From Cymodocea nodosa (lineage: Eukaryota > Streptophyta > Magnoliopsida > Alismatales > Cymodoceaceae), in contig CM072344.1 of NCBI GenBank assembly GCA_036874045.1, positions 13,488,501-13,552,500 of the forward strand: a DNA stretch of 64,000 bases. The letters run 5' to 3'. This document shows, piece by piece, positions 11,446-23,808 of the stretch. Made by a program: the position numbers and the translations under genes. Within the stretch, counting starts at the first letter, position 1. Each line of letters starts with the position of its first letter. Under the pieces are notes generated by a model. The model ran no database searches. It had not been told where the DNA came from and saw only the letters and a list, made by a program, of their open reading frames with translations.

Positions 11446-12973
11446 TCAAGAAGACGTCGGCGGCTGCGCCGGCTGCTTGAATGCAACGGTCGGTGCGATG
11501 CGGGAGCCCCTACTCTGGTGCTCGATCACCAGCTCCCGAGCGAACGAATCAAGCTTCTCTGAATTTGTGCTTTCGCCCATCATCTTCATCCCACCAAATA
11601 GGACGGACTCCACGTTCTTCTGCTTCAGCGTCCGCTCCGTCAAGTCCAGGAGCTTCTTCACATTTCGGGGGCTCGGTTCGCAATCCAGTTGGGGAGACAG
11701 TCCCGTCAAGTTTGCCTGTCCACAATAATTCATGAAGCCTTAACGCTCTCGATCATCACATCATTAGATTAGAGGTGAAAAATCAAACCGCAGCGGCAAA
11801 CACATTGACATATACCTGAATGCGTACATAATTGGCACTGCTCCGGGAATGGCTAAACGCCATTGCCACAGCATGATCTACAAGATCCGCTGCGCCGTCG
11901 GACGCAATTCTCGACACTGGTCTCGCCCAATCCTTCGCCTTCCACCGTTTCACCTTCTCATACTCCATCATCTTTCCCGTGAACGCCGTTTCCCCGACGC
12001 CGCCGGCTCCCAACGACAACACAAGCAAATCCTCCACCCCTCTCACAAATGGGAACTCCTGCTTGTTATGCAACACGTGGGTGATCGCGGCAGCCGCCGG
12101 ATTACTCATGACCAAACCACCGTCCACCCCGATACAGGTCGTCGACCCGTCAACTGACCGCAGCTCCACGGGCTCGAACCTCCCAGGCTCCGCAGACGTC
12201 GCGCGGCAAACCTCCCAGAGCCGGAAATTGTAGCTTTCGGCCTCCAATGCATCTGCTCGGGAGAAAACAAATGGCGCCGAGCTCCGCAGGTCGTAGCACG
12301 GTATAAGTACGGGCTTTACCGTGTCCCTCAACGTCATCTCATCCCCAAAAGTCTCCTTCAGAGATCTCTCCATCTCCACCGTCGCCGCCGCAATCCTTCT
12401 CTGACCTCGTCCGACCACATACCGGAGGAAAGAAGACGACTTTTGCACCTTCTTCCTCTTCCGAAAGAAGAACCTCTCACCCTTCTCCGCCAGAAACCTC
12501 CAAGTATCGTTAGCATGGTAGACTGTCCTGCCCTTCTCTCTTCCAAAAAGCATGGCGGTGAATATGCCGCCGATACCGGTACCCGCGGCGAGATCAAAGT
12601 AGTCCGAAATCGGAGCATCTGGGTCGCCGGAGACGGACCTAAGTTGCTGCTCTAGATGACAGAGTGTTTTCCCGACGATAACACCGCGCATGCCGGCGCC
12701 ACCACCGTCGATGGTTAGGACACGAACTTTTCCTCTCTGGGTTCTGGGAGGAAAGGCACGAGGAGGTGTAGAGACATGTAGGAACGGATGGTTGTCGTCG
12801 TCGTCGTCGTCGTTCTTGCTGTTGTGGTCGGCGCTATACCCGAAAAGGAACTTGCTCTCAAGGATGGAGAAGATCTCGTTGCTGAGCTTGTCTGTCTCGA
12901 TGCTAGGATCCAAGAGCTGGTGTCGGCTGGGGTTCCTATCGCCGTTTACCATCGCCTCCATTTCCACCTCCAT
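11446..12973 (-). CDS. Class-III patatin-like protein (pPLAIII type)
   Basis: Two exons on the minus strand, 12973-11816 and 11715-11446, with a 100-bp GT-AG intron; the joined product is 475 aa, ending in TGA. Patatin-like proteins hydrolyse acyl chains from membrane phospholipids and galactolipids. The oxyanion-hole motif DGGGAGMRG is at residues 89-97 and the DGG of the catalytic Asp at 284-286. The nucleophile elbow, normally GxSxG, reads GTGIG at 131-135, with Gly133 in place of Ser; GxGxG is the signature of the plant class-III subfamily (Arabidopsis PLP6-PLP9 type). The N-terminal SNEIFSILESKFLFGY stretch also fits that group. Residues 55-60 are six Asp in a row. The splice join is in frame (RIQ|ANLTGL). 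The first ATG is used because no upstream in-frame ATG continues the domain. Class-III proteins keep measurable lipid hydrolase activity despite the change in the family literature, but activity here is unproven. The exons are GC-rich in an AT-rich region. Confidence 0.93.
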
Positions 12974-13273
12974 CGCCGTTTACACCCCAAAACGAAGAAA
13001 AAACTCAAGCACGAAATCCTCCAGCTCCAATCACCCAACCCACGACGGTTTTCATCGGCCTCGAGCTCCGCAGCTGTGGACTCATTGGCATCGCCCGTTG
13101 TTGTAGGATGAGGGAGGAGGGTGAGAGAGAAGGCCTTTCTTCAGTTCTTCCCTCGGGCCAGGAGGGCCTGTGATTTCTTCCGTAACGGTCGTGGTGGAGA
13201 TCTGACGGCGGAGGATGGTCGATTGGTACATGAACTCACGACGAAAGGAGAATATTTTTTCATTTCCCTCATA

Positions 13274-13282
13274 TCTATAAAC
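13274..13282 (-). promoter_or_regulatory. Candidate TATA box of the patatin-like gene
   Basis: GTTTATAGA on the minus strand, about 300 bases upstream of the start at 12973. This would give a 5' leader of roughly 270 bases. The leader would contain an upstream ATG near 13229 opening a short frame that ends near 13082. Weak evidence: position and sequence only. Confidence 0.3.
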
Positions 13283-13297
13283 TACTGTTTCTTCCAA

Positions 13298-16200
13298 TGT
13301 GGGTGACGTTTTAGCGAAACCGGCAAGTCATTCGTTTCCCTCGTTCAACGATGGAATCGTCACGGGGACTGTTGCTCACGCGCTTGGGGACGAAGGTGGG
13401 AACCCCACGCCATCGCTCCATAATTATCTCACAAGAAAAATCATCGTCTTCGTTAACTGAGGTATTATATTTGGCTGCGTAATTATAATTTAATATTCAA
13501 TAAAATCAACTTTTTTCAAAATAAATAATTATAACCAAAGTGGAGTCCACGATGACTCGAACCCCCCCCCCCCCTCCTACATGAGATTGATTGATTAAAG
13601 TTTTGTGTAAGGGATTAATTAACGTTAGGTAGGAGATGGTTAACAAATCCACCCAATCCCAGCATATGGTTAACGACAAATCCAACTTCCAAGGGAAAGG
13701 GCCTATCGGAGTGGAGAATACTATTGATAAGATATGAAAAGACCTTCCTTTTCGGGTATCACCAATAGTGGCAAGCATAAATATTGCGAGTGAAATCTGT
13801 TGGACCTAAAAAAATTAGAGAGGTTTGGAATTATTAATCTCGGAACCTTTTCCAATCTCTTAAAAGGTAAATTAGTTTGAATCTTGTTTCAAAACAAAAG
13901 AAAACTCCTTTTGGTTAGAAAACTCTTGGAAAGCTGTTTATTTCAAAAATAAATGGCTAAATTCACTCTTTAATAAATCCTTGAATAATCTTATGAGGAG
14001 CTTATTTGGGAGCTTTACCCTTATATATTTTATGTGGTTGTTTATGCATAAAAAATAATGACTTTCTGGCAATAGAAAATGAAAATAATAAGAAATGATA
14101 TTTTTGTAATGAATTATGTATATCTGTTGAAATTAGATGAAAATTGAATTTCAGGTATTGTGTAATTATTAAAATTAATAGAAAATAAAAATATATTAAT
14201 TTTTATGTAGATATTAATTAATGTAACTGACATCAATTTTTTTGAATAATTATTATATATTGTACATAGATTATTTTAAATTTAAGTTTTTAAATAAATT
14301 CAAAAAAAATAACAATTTTACGTGTTATAAAGAGATTTCATAAAAGATAAACATAACTTATTGATAAACAGTACAAAATTCCTAAAACATAGTTAAATAC
14401 AACATAACATCTTCCTTTCACAAAATGCTCGACTACATATTAACATCTATACCACATACGTAACATAATTTTTTTATGAATTTTGTCGATTGTTCTTTTT
14501 TTCTATTCAACACTTATTATACTACTATTTTATAGTTCTTTTTCTTTTTCAAAAATGATAGGAACTTCAACAACTTCAATATCATTAGATTCAACTAATT
14601 TATCTTCAAGATTTTCAAAGAAATCTACTTTGTACATTTTTCTTATGAAGTTATAAAGCAAAAAAAAAAATGTTAAAATAATCTTAGTTTGTATTTCAAA
14701 TAGAAATGACATATACCTTTACAATATTATAAAATAATATTTTATCACTCTAAATGTATATTTTATTACTGCTCTTAATTATGAATGTTTATAATTAATG
14801 TTTTTTACAATATTTGTAAGAAGTTAATTCTCATCACACTTTAACAAATGTTAACAAATGCCTTAAAAATGAAGAAATAAATTTTGGTCAATTTGAAAAA
14901 CCTACACAAAATTTTCAATGATTACAATTAAATATAATTGAAATTGAATTAGTCTACATTAATATCATTGGTAATATACCTAGTAGGACTTGAAGGTAAT
15001 TTCATCTAAGTTGTATTTTGAAAAACTTGAGTATTTGTAACTTATCATTCTCATTCATTAAGCATATAAATAATTTTTATATCGAAATTACAAGCAACCA
15101 ATACATTTTTTGTTAATTCACAATTTTTATTTCTAAATCTTGCATTTTTTTTGAATCACAAATTGTTGTCTTAACTTGTATACTATCAATATTATCAATA
15201 CGTTACTAAATAGTTATGTAAAGTTAATGACAATTTCATAACTAATAATTATAAAAAAAAGAAAATATAATATAATATAAATAAAATATTACCTTAGAAT
15301 ATGGAAAAACATTTAAATCATTTTAAATCTAGTTGACATTAATGATAAAAGTTTGACATATATGATGTACCTAAATTAAATCATTCAATATTTCTTAAAG
15401 TAAATATTAACTATTTAAGTAGATTGATGAAAACACTTTCTTATCATATCATGTAATTAATTTTGATCAACTGTAAAATAAAATTATAAGTTTTTCTTTG
15501 TCACTTATATTTTTTATTATTTTTTCTTTCTAAACAAGTTACAAAATTGAATAAAAATATATTGACTTATCGGATATATTTTTCTATAATTATATAATTA
15601 ATTTGATATGAAGATTTAATAATCTTCTAATATAATCTTATCTTTCTCTTCTATATATTATCAATTGAACATGCTATTATGTTGCACATTGACGTGGTAA
15701 AATAAGCAATTTTCGTTTTTTTTTCTTCCGTTCTTCAAAAAATTGTCTTTGTTCATCACCTCCGTATTGTGCAAGATTACCTATCATGGTAAAGTTTTAA
15801 TTTATCACAAACTAATAATGGAAATAATAACACATCATAGGTAATAATGATAAATATAACACATCACAAACAGTTAACTTGTTAAGAGTAATAAAGTCAA
15901 AAAGAAAAGAAAAACTTAAGGCTATAATATTCAATGCCAACATAACATACCATTTAAAGAACATTCATCACATACCATTCACTACAACTTTAATATAGAA
16001 AATAACATATCCAAACTGCCAACATAACGTTAAGGATAAACTAACATGTTTGTAACACATCATAAAATAAAGTTCAAATGTAGTATATAATATTTTAATT
16101 CTTTATATTGAACTTTAACCAATCTAAATGTAAGTCACAAGGAAAAGCTAAAAAATGACATCTCTTCTCTTCATTTTTTAATAGCTACATTCCCTTCAAC

Positions 16201-16540
16201 ATCTCTTAAGTAAGATCTAGAAGTCGAAGTAGGATGTCTTTCATGATTCATGCTTGAACAAATTTCCTTAACTTTTTCAAAAACCCTAGAACATACAAGA
16301 CTAGGGGAACTTTCATTCTAGTCATAATTAAACAATAAAAGAACATGCTTACTAGAAGCATTTAAGTTCTTCATGGGTTCATTGTTGACATCATATGTGA
16401 CCTACACATCTAGATGTTCTTTCTCATGAAATTCAAATAAAAGATTGGAAAAAAGAGGAATGAGCTACTAAAAAGAAAATTAAGAAGAAGAAAGAAATTG
16501 TCTTTCCTTCGATCGAGGAACTTTAAAGTTCAAATGAAGA
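13298..16540. other. AT-rich intergenic DNA, no gene seen
   Basis: No protein domain or RNA gene recognised. 13310-13450 is the GC-richer upstream flank of the patatin-like gene. From about 13480 the sequence is strongly AT-rich, with small spurious frames (13506-13778 minus, 14530-14712 minus). 15700-16450 has phrases resembling degenerate transposon coding DNA but nothing assignable. Confidence 0.5.
13562..13574. repeat. C13 homopolymer
   Basis: A run of 13 C in an AT-rich tract. Length may be unreliable because such runs are prone to sequencing error. Confidence 0.85.
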
Positions 16541-17736
16541 TGAAATATTGTTGTTGACAAGAAATTTTAGGAAAATGACGAAGAGAGGCAACAAAGTCAG
16601 CACCTCTAGAAGTAAAGTTCCAATATACTATAAATGTAAGAAGTAAGGACACATACAAACTTATTATCCCCTATAATTAGAAGATGAACAACATGAGAAG
16701 AAGAATAGAAAAAGAACAAAAAGAATATGACTTTAAAAGCTACATGGGATGATAATAGTTATTTAGAGTTAGATGATGATGTACCAGCCAATGTGTGCTT
16801 TACTGCATAGGAAGTTTGTTCTACTTCTCCTTATTGTTTAAATGTAGATAATGATGATTTAAATATAGATAGTCTTCTCTCTACTATTATATGTTAAATG
16901 TAAAAATTATAAAAAAGAAAATAAAATTTTGATTACATGTTTAGAGGATGTATATGTTGAATCAAAGAAAGTACTTGTTAATAATAGAAATTTAAAAACT
17001 AAAATGGATAACTATAGTTGTAGCAACTTTGAACTAAAAGAAGAAAATAAGGATTTGAAAAATAAAATCTCTAATGTGAAAAATACTCTGTTTAAATTTA
17101 CAAATGGTGAAAATGGTTTCAATAAAATTATTACATCTCAAAGGATTAAATCTAACAAGTTTGGTCTAGGATATGCCACTCCATAAGCGACTCCTTACCG
17201 TGTTAGAGTTATCTAGTCTTATAAAGATGGTACTTCTATGTTTACCATCAAAAGAAGATCTAGATCAGCGTAGCTATCAAAGGATAATCAATTTAATATT
17301 TTAAAGACTAACTTTTTTAGACCTAAGAAGATTTAGGTACCAAAATCTTTAATTTCAATGTAATTTATAGAAAAGAAAAGAGAATGAGGTACAAACGTCA
17401 AAATGGATTATTGATAGTAGATACTCTAAATACATAACAAGTAAAAAGAGCTTTCTAAATTCTATAAGAGTATTAAATTTTGGTAGTGTTAAATTTGACA
17501 ATAATGAAAAATATAAAATTACTGAAACATGGAATATTGTATCTAAAGACTATAATTGAAAATATTTTGCTTGTAAATGGTTTAAAACAAAATTTATTAA
17601 GTGTAAGACAATTATGTGATAAAATCTATAATATTTTCTTTACTATTGGCAACTACTTTATTATAAATGAAAATTCGCATGAGATTAAGTTCACTAGTTT
17701 TAGAGATAATTACATTTATACGTTAAATTTTCCAAA
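16541..17736 (+). pseudogene. Outer copia element: gag zinc knuckle and protease region
   Basis: Degenerate Ty1/copia sequence on the plus strand. Around 16620-16680 a CCHC-type zinc knuckle is visible as YYKCKK.GHIQTYYPL, with two of the expected Cys changed to Tyr and a stop inside. Two short open frames follow: 16929-17186 (Lys/Asn-rich coiled coil, ending gag) and 17480-17758. Between them WIIDSRYSKYIT at about 17403 corresponds to the protease start, where the active-site motif is normally DSG or DTG. IIENILLVNGLKQNLLSVRQ (about 17550-17610) is the conserved stretch that follows. The frame ends abruptly at 17736, where a second copia LTR begins; the next part of the same pol gene resumes at about 25570. 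This is therefore the left half of an interrupted element. Confidence 0.8.
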
Positions 17737-18102
17737 CAGAAGAAAGCAAATTCAATGAAGCATAAAAAGACAAGATATTCGTTACTAAAGAATTGCTGAA
17801 GAAGAAAGAAGAAGAAGAAGAAGAAAGATCTCAAACAGGGAGAAATGATTTAAATTCCACAAATTAGTTTTCTCTATTTGTAGTTATGAAATTGTTTAGA
17901 TGAAACATGGTATCAAAATATAATTACATCTACAATTTCTGAGGAGAATTGAATTGTATATGGTAATTGAAACCTTGAATAAAAATGATTTTATGAAAAC
18001 AATGTCTCGACTTGTTTTTGAGTTTTAAAGTTTCAATTATATTTCAAAAAATATTAAAAATACACAATTCACCCCCCTCTTGTGTAGCCATACGATCCTA
18101 CA
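17737..18102 (+). mobile_element. Truncated left LTR of the inner copia element
   Basis: 366 bp homologous to the last 365 bp of the right LTR (25200-25564), ending ...TACGATCCTACA and directly followed by AG and the primer-binding site. The first approximately 1390 bp of this LTR are missing. The junction falls at CAGAAGAAAG, sequence also present in the right LTR, and coincides with loss of the outer element's integrase N-terminal part. One deletion across the outer/inner junction would explain both. Confidence 0.88.
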
Positions 18103-18104
18103 AG

Positions 18105-18115
18105 TGGTATCAGAG
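18105..18115 (+). other. Primer-binding site (initiator Met tRNA)
   Basis: TGGTATCAGAG, two bases after the LTR end (CTACA-AG). It is complementary to the 3' end of plant initiator-Met tRNA, the usual copia primer for minus-strand DNA synthesis. It fixes the orientation and the LTR edge of the inner element. Confidence 0.93.
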
Positions 18116-18302
18116 TTTTGTTAATAATTTTTGATATAAAATCTATAACAACTTATTTAATATCATTACTTATTCTACCTTCCTTGTTTTTAAACAGAAA
18201 TTAATATCTTAGCATACGTTTAACTTTCTTGATTTAAGGCTCAAGTTGTTTTAAAGCTTTTAGACTGTTTAAAATCAAATAGGTTGAAAAATCTAAGGTA
18301 AA

Positions 18303-19455
18303 ATGGCTACTGGAAATGGTAATTTTTCTTTATATGAAGGCCAAAATCTTAATCGTACTCCTTTATTTGATGTAATACATTTTGAATATTAGAAATATAG
18401 GATGACTGTTTTTCTTCAAAGTATAGATCATAAATTGTGGTTCATGATTTTTAAACCATATACTCCGTTAACTACTCCTTATAATATTTGGACAATTACT
18501 AAAAAGAAAATGAAACTCTGAATGTTAAGGGCTTAAATATTTTATTTTGTGCATTGAGTTATGAATAGTTCAGTAAAGTGTCGACATATAAATCTGCTTA
18601 TGAGGTGTGGCATGCATTAGAAGTTTCACATGAAGGTACTTCTCAAGTTAAAGAGACAAAAATAAACATGTTGATTCATAAGTATGAACTCTTTAAGATG
18701 CATGAAGACAAAAATATTTCTGAGATGTTTTCCAGATTTTTAATATCATAAACTCTTTAAAATGTTTAGGAAAGAATTTTGAACAGAAGGATTTGGTAAG
18801 GATTGGTTCTTTACTTTATTTGACTGCTAGTAGACCTGATATTATATTTGGTGTGTGTGTTTGTGCTAGATTTCAATCTAATCCTAAGGAATCACACTTA
18901 ATTGCAGTTAAAAGAATATTTAGATATATACAAATAACTAAAAATTTCAGACTGTATTATTCTAAGGACAGTTCAATAGATCTTATAGGATATACTAATG
19001 CTGATTATGTAGGATCTAAATCTGATAGAAAGAGTACTAGTGGCACATGTCAATTATTGGAAAATAATTTGGTGTCATGGTTTAGTAAAAAGCAAAACTG
19101 TGTAGCACTTTCTACTACAAAAGTTGAATATGTTGTTGTTGCACTGTGTTGCACTCAGATTCTGTGGATAAGGCAAACTTTAGAAGATTTTGAATTATCT
19201 TATGATACAATTGAGATTTATTGTGACAGTAGTTCTGCAATAAATCTTTCCAAAAATCCTGTATTACATTCAAGAGCAAAGCATATAGAGGTTAGACATC
19301 ATTTTCTAAGAGATAACGTAATTAAAGGAAAAATTAAATTAGAATTTGTGTCTAGTAAAAATCAATTAGCTGATATATTTACAAAACCTCTAGACGAAAA
19401 TACATTCTGCAACATTAGATTAAATTTAGGTATTTGTAGGCTATGTGATGTGTAA
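18303..19455 (+). pseudogene. Inner copia gag fused by deletion to RNase H
   Basis: Gag starts at ATG 18303 (MATGNGNFSLYEGQNLN) and shows the UBN2/gag capsid-like pattern, with stops (for example TAG where Trp is expected in FEY-KYRM) and a small frameshift near 18745. At about 18790 the gag phrase ending KDLVR passes in frame straight into IGSLLYLTASRPD, which belongs to the end of copia reverse transcriptase. Protease, integrase and most reverse transcriptase are missing. The following 220-codon frame (18793-19455) is fully open and is RNase H, with its acidic residues visible in NADYVGS, KVEYV and YCDSSSA and the end motif LADIFTKPLDE. RNase H would degrade the RNA strand during reverse transcription. 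Without polymerase and integrase the element is not autonomous. Confidence 0.88.
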
Positions 19456-21045
19456 AATGCTTAAACTCCACATAAAAAGATAAATATTATTGATGATGTT
19501 GTTCACCTCATAGATATTATATACTTATTATAAATATCTAAAGTAATATCTAAACTGCTGTTTAAGATACTATGTATTTATTGTAAAATCATAGTAGTAT
19601 CTTATTGATTTTAAAGTAGTTTATCAATTTTAATGGTTTTTACAATTTTAAGTGAAAGTGTAAATGAAAAACATTAAATACTTCTGACATTTTGAAATTT
19701 TGATTAAATGTTTTCTTTGAATCAAGGAAAATGCATATGATCATTCATAAATTTGACTTAATTGATTAAACTTGTAGAATAAGTTATATGTAACTCATCT
19801 TAAACTGTTAATCAAAAGTATAAGCTTATTGAAACTGATTCATATTCTCAATACAATCATAGAAGTAAAAAATTGTATGAGATTTGTGTTTTATTGCATC
19901 TGTATTAATGGAATACATATATACTGTACTTAAAATTAAAAGTACTTACAAAGTGAAAATCTTTGAGAGTTTATTGATCAGTTTGATCAGGAGACTTTTG
20001 TACTTGAGCAGATAGGTATGTAAGGATTGTTGTCCTGAAAAAGGATTCTTTAAATCTGACAACCTAAGGTCCTGATCAAATCTGGGATTGTTGACTGAAA
20101 GCTCATTACACGGGTACATTAGAAAGCTCTTCTATGATTCAAGCATTTCAAACTAACTTTTAAAGAAAATTATCAATATTTACTGTTTTGAAAAGAAAAA
20201 GTTGTTTAATTAATTACAGATATCTTTGAATCGCATATAGTTTCTACCAATATGACTACTGATTTATTGAATCAACTTTAGTACTTTTGAAAACGTTTAT
20301 TTGAGATACATTCTTTTATTCTCCTTGAATTAATCACATTGAGTTCAAAGTTGTGTTTTGATTCATATACAATAGGAATTGATTCTGGAAATCATTTTTG
20401 ATGATGTTAGGATAACAGAAGTCTCTAAAAAGAAAATTTAAAAGTATAGTTATACTTAACATCTATTGTCACTACAAGTATATTTTGTATTTTGATTGAA
20501 TATATTTGAAGTATATTTGTATGGGGAGGATCAACATTGTCGAAAACAGATTAATATAATTTAGAATACAAATCTTAGTTAATCTGAATTACTGTATTCT
20601 TAAAATCTTGATGAAATAATTTAAAAAGACAAATAAACTATTTTAGATTCAAAGGACAAAATGATCAAATAGTTTACAATGTTCTCAAGATAATGTTAAG
20701 TTTAGCATGTGTGTTATTTTCGGAACGTTTCAGTTGGAAGCATCTGAAAATTGTTTTAAGTGTACTAACTAGACGTTATGTTAGATAAGGTAACGTGTAA
20801 AACTACCTCTAGACAACGTTTTACTCGTTAGATTAGTTAACTGAACGAGTTATACTTGAATATTTCGGGTACCTTGCTTGAATAAACTTTATTCAATATT
20901 TATTTAATTTCTAAACCCGACTTCTCTTCACGTTGAGTTATACGCCTAAAAACCCTATTTAAACACTTATTACACGGGGACTTAGGTTATTTGTAAACTT
21001 TGTCAAGAAAATCTTTCCCGCTTGTTGCTGTTACAACCTGCGACG
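19456..21045 (+). other. Non-coding interior between pol and third ORF of the inner copia element
   Basis: AT-rich, no coding sequence. It separates RNase H from the third ORF. A purine-rich ATGGGGAGGA at 20521 resembles a polypurine tract but is far from an LTR. From 20760 to 20935 there are CGTTA and GAACGAGTTA motif copies like those in the LTR. A TATA-like box lies at 20956. Confidence 0.55.
20956..20963 (+). promoter_or_regulatory. Candidate internal TATA box for the third ORF
   Basis: TATTTAAA in the context AACCCTATTTAAACAC, 90 bases upstream of the ATG at 21046, with GGGGACTTAGG just after it. The homologous third ORF at 3385 (minus) has the same arrangement. This suggests separate transcription of the third ORF; not tested. 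Confidence 0.42.
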
Positions 21046-23313
21046 ATGGTCTCCAAGTTCTACAAAGGTCGTGGTAGAGGAGAAGGTAAAAGCAGAAGAG
21101 ATGCAAAAGGAAAAGAAATAGAGAATGATAAAGTTCCACGTACTTGGTTCAAAAAAATATTTCGAGTGGATAAAAGGTTAGCAGAAATTTATAGAGATTA
21201 CTTCTTTCCTCAGGGTATATTAGATGAAGTTAGACAAAAACTTCAACATACTGATGCAAGTATTACATACATGGGTATTCATAGTAAATTTGATAGAGAA
21301 TACAAAATGAAATGTGCTGAGATTGCATTTTTGGAACAGTATACAAAATATTTGGAAAAAAATGTAAGTTCATCAAATAGAACTCCTCAAACTCCTATAA
21401 ACGGTACAAGACTACATGCATTTGAAGAAGAGCATGAATCAGCTATCCCTACTCCTTTATATTCAAAACAAGCAGAATCAGATATTGTTGTAGACAAAAC
21501 AAAAGTTGACAGTCTTCGAAAGGCCGTTGCAATAGAAAGTGCCTTAGAAGAATTAAAGAAGAAAACTTTTATGGAGCAATTTGAAAAGAAAACAACAATA
21601 CTTGAAAAGGAGAAACAGCAATATTATAGAAGAAGGAAAGTCAGAAAAATTATGTCTAAGGAAACAAAGTCTATTGAAAAAGGAAAATCGGATGAAAATT
21701 TATTTCCAAAGGACAATGTATGTCTAGACATTGTACCTTATTGTGCATCTGATAAACTCATCAGTTCTGAGCATACTGAAACTAATGAAGATAATGAGAC
21801 TTTATTTTCCCTTGCTAGAAAACTTGAGAAGAAATCCAAGTCAAATATGAGCTCAAGTTTTTCTATTAATACAAGTCCTGATGATGCAGATATTGACAAA
21901 TTAGAGCATCAGGCACTTGACATTGAACAAGTTATTGCAAATATAATTAACAATGTTGATGCAGTACCTAGTTCATAGGCTGAATTGTCTAGAGTAGCAG
22001 ATATTGAAATTGTTAAGACTCTAGAAGAGCTAAAAGTTAACCAGCCTTCTATGGAATCTATAGAAGTAGAGTCTGAGAATTCACAGCATGAATCAATGGA
22101 ATTATCTATTGAACAAAATGAACAATTACAGACAGATACACCGGCTATAGAATTTGTGGAAAAATTGAACTCTGAACATTCTATAGAGACTGAACAAATG
22201 AATGTTGAGCATATTGACAATGTTCCTAATACTGTTGAAGCTGAAGAATCAAGCTTACCTGAGCAGCTTCAAGATAATATTTTGGAAGAGGAACAACATG
22301 ACATTCATTTTGAAGAAGAGGTTCCTGAAGATGAATTAAACTCTGAATCACGGCTTCAGGTATCACCTTCTTTGTGTACAATATTAAACATTCAAGGTAA
22401 TGCAATTCATTTTAGATCTGAAGAAGCATTGCAGAAATACAATAATCTGATCACATGTCAGATTCTGCATGCTCGTCCAATAAAATTCAGAAATTTGATG
22501 GAAATAAGAGATCTGTTTGAGTTTCAAGGCCTCATTAAATTCTTGCTAGTAGGAACGAAATGGAAGTAATACATAGAGCTTATTGCAGCTTTTTATAGCA
22601 ATCTGGACAAGAATGAAAATTTTCTGAAAACTCAAATAAATGAACAGGAGTTTATATTGTCTCCTGAATTAATTTTTGAAGTTTTAAGATTAAAGAATGA
22701 AGGTGTTGTTTTTACCAACAGATTTGACATGATAAGACAACTGGAATGGAACATTCAGTCTTTATCAAAAAGTCAAGATGTATATTCTGAAATGAGATTA
22801 ATGGAAAATCTGAATGCGGAGGCAAGATTTATTGCAAATATATTGCATGCAAATTTATTTCAAAGAGTTGGACACAATTTGGAAGTCAGCAGAAGTTGTT
22901 TATATGCAACTTATGGCCTGCTAAATAGAATTCAAATAAATTGGTTGGATGTTTTTATGTCTCAACTATAGCATATGAGTTCAAAGTTATTTTATGGTGA
23001 TGTTGTATGTAGAATCCTTGCAAGCCAATTGACTTTATCTGACTAGCCATCTGAAACTAAAGGCATGAGAGCATTTAGTGTCAAAGATTTGTAAAAATTT
23101 CAGGCCATGCATAAACCTCAACGACAACAACAACAACAACCTGATACAGAACATATACAATAACAACAACAAAGTTATTCAGTTCAAGCAGAACAGCAAA
23201 CCCAGTTACCTCCTAACTTAGATGTAGTGCTTAACGACATTAGAAATGTTATTAGGAATCTAGAAGATAAAATATGTAATGCTTTAAGTGATATACTTAG
23301 GAGGGGTCGATAA
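21046..23313 (+). pseudogene. Third ORF of the inner copia element (putative plant transposon protein family)
   Basis: A single reading frame of 755 codons with no frameshift from ATG 21046 (MVSKFYKGRGRGEGK) to TAA 23311, interrupted by six stops: 21976, 22567, 22969, 23044, 23092 and 23161, all TAA or TAG. The first 310 codons are basic then charged, with coiled-coil character (EKKTTILEKEKQQYY). The middle is acidic. From about codon 460 a globular block shows MEIRDLFEFQG, a FYSNL motif, SPELIFEVL, ARFIANIL and QINWLDVF, then LFYGDVV. This matches the minus-strand ORF at 1221-3385 and the plant 'putative plant transposon protein' domain. The tail is Gln-rich with CAA repeats and ends in a helix. 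Position between pol and the 3' LTR is where Sireviruses carry an extra ORF. Function unknown. The start could also be an upstream non-ATG codon, but 21046 follows a TATA-like box. Confidence 0.75.
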
Positions 23314-23795
23314 CTGTTTTTGTTTGTTTCTGAATACAAAATGTAATGTTTGTATTACTTGTTTGATTCATTGAACAATACATTTTTCTGTAAATGTGTT
23401 CAATTATTATTCTTGTTTACAGAAATCGTTGTTGTAATTCTATTATATATGTATATATATTCTTTGTAATTATCTTTTTGATTAATGATAAAAAGGGAGA
23501 GAAATATTATAAAAAGATGATTATGATCTTAATTGCATATATATATTATAAAAGGAGTTGCTATTTAATGGTTATTGTAATCTGACAGATGATAATTAGA
23601 AAACTGATACTTATATAATTATTGACATCTGAGAGTTTTAGTTCTGAGAGGTAAAATTTACACAAACAATAGAAATAAGCTTAAGTGAACTTAAGTCAAC
23701 AAACAAGTTTGTTGAATTAAAAGTTAACCCAACGAAGGTGCTTTGTTGAGTTAAACATATTTCATAATTGATTTAATATGGTTTTGTCATCATCA
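23314..23795 (+). other. Non-coding tail of the inner copia element
   Basis: AT-rich sequence between the third ORF and the polypurine tract. A motif pair (AACAAACAAGTTTGTTG at about 23698 and CTTTGTTGAGTTAAAC at about 23741) precedes the LTR. The small frame 23394-23585 looks spurious. Confidence 0.5.
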
Positions 23796-23808
23796 AAAAG
23801 GGAGAGAT
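23796..23808 (+). other. Polypurine tract of the inner copia element
   Basis: AAAAAGGGAGAGA followed by T and the LTR start TGTTGAG. Purine tract immediately upstream of the right LTR, the usual plus-strand primer. Confidence 0.85.

Noticed and set aside
11481-13111. Several open frames on the plus strand across the patatin-like gene
   Set aside because: They are antisense shadows of GC-rich exons; composition, not coding signal, keeps them open.
18105-18115. tRNA gene at the TGGTATCAGAG match
   Set aside because: It matches only the tRNA 3' end complement; it is a primer-binding site. No tRNA or rRNA gene was recognised anywhere in the window.
21046-23313. Reassignment of TAA/TAG to Gln as an explanation for the in-frame stops
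   Set aside because: TGA also interrupts transposon frames at Trp positions, TAG replaces Trp in gag, and the intact genes use CAA/CAG for Gln; ordinary C-to-T decay fits.
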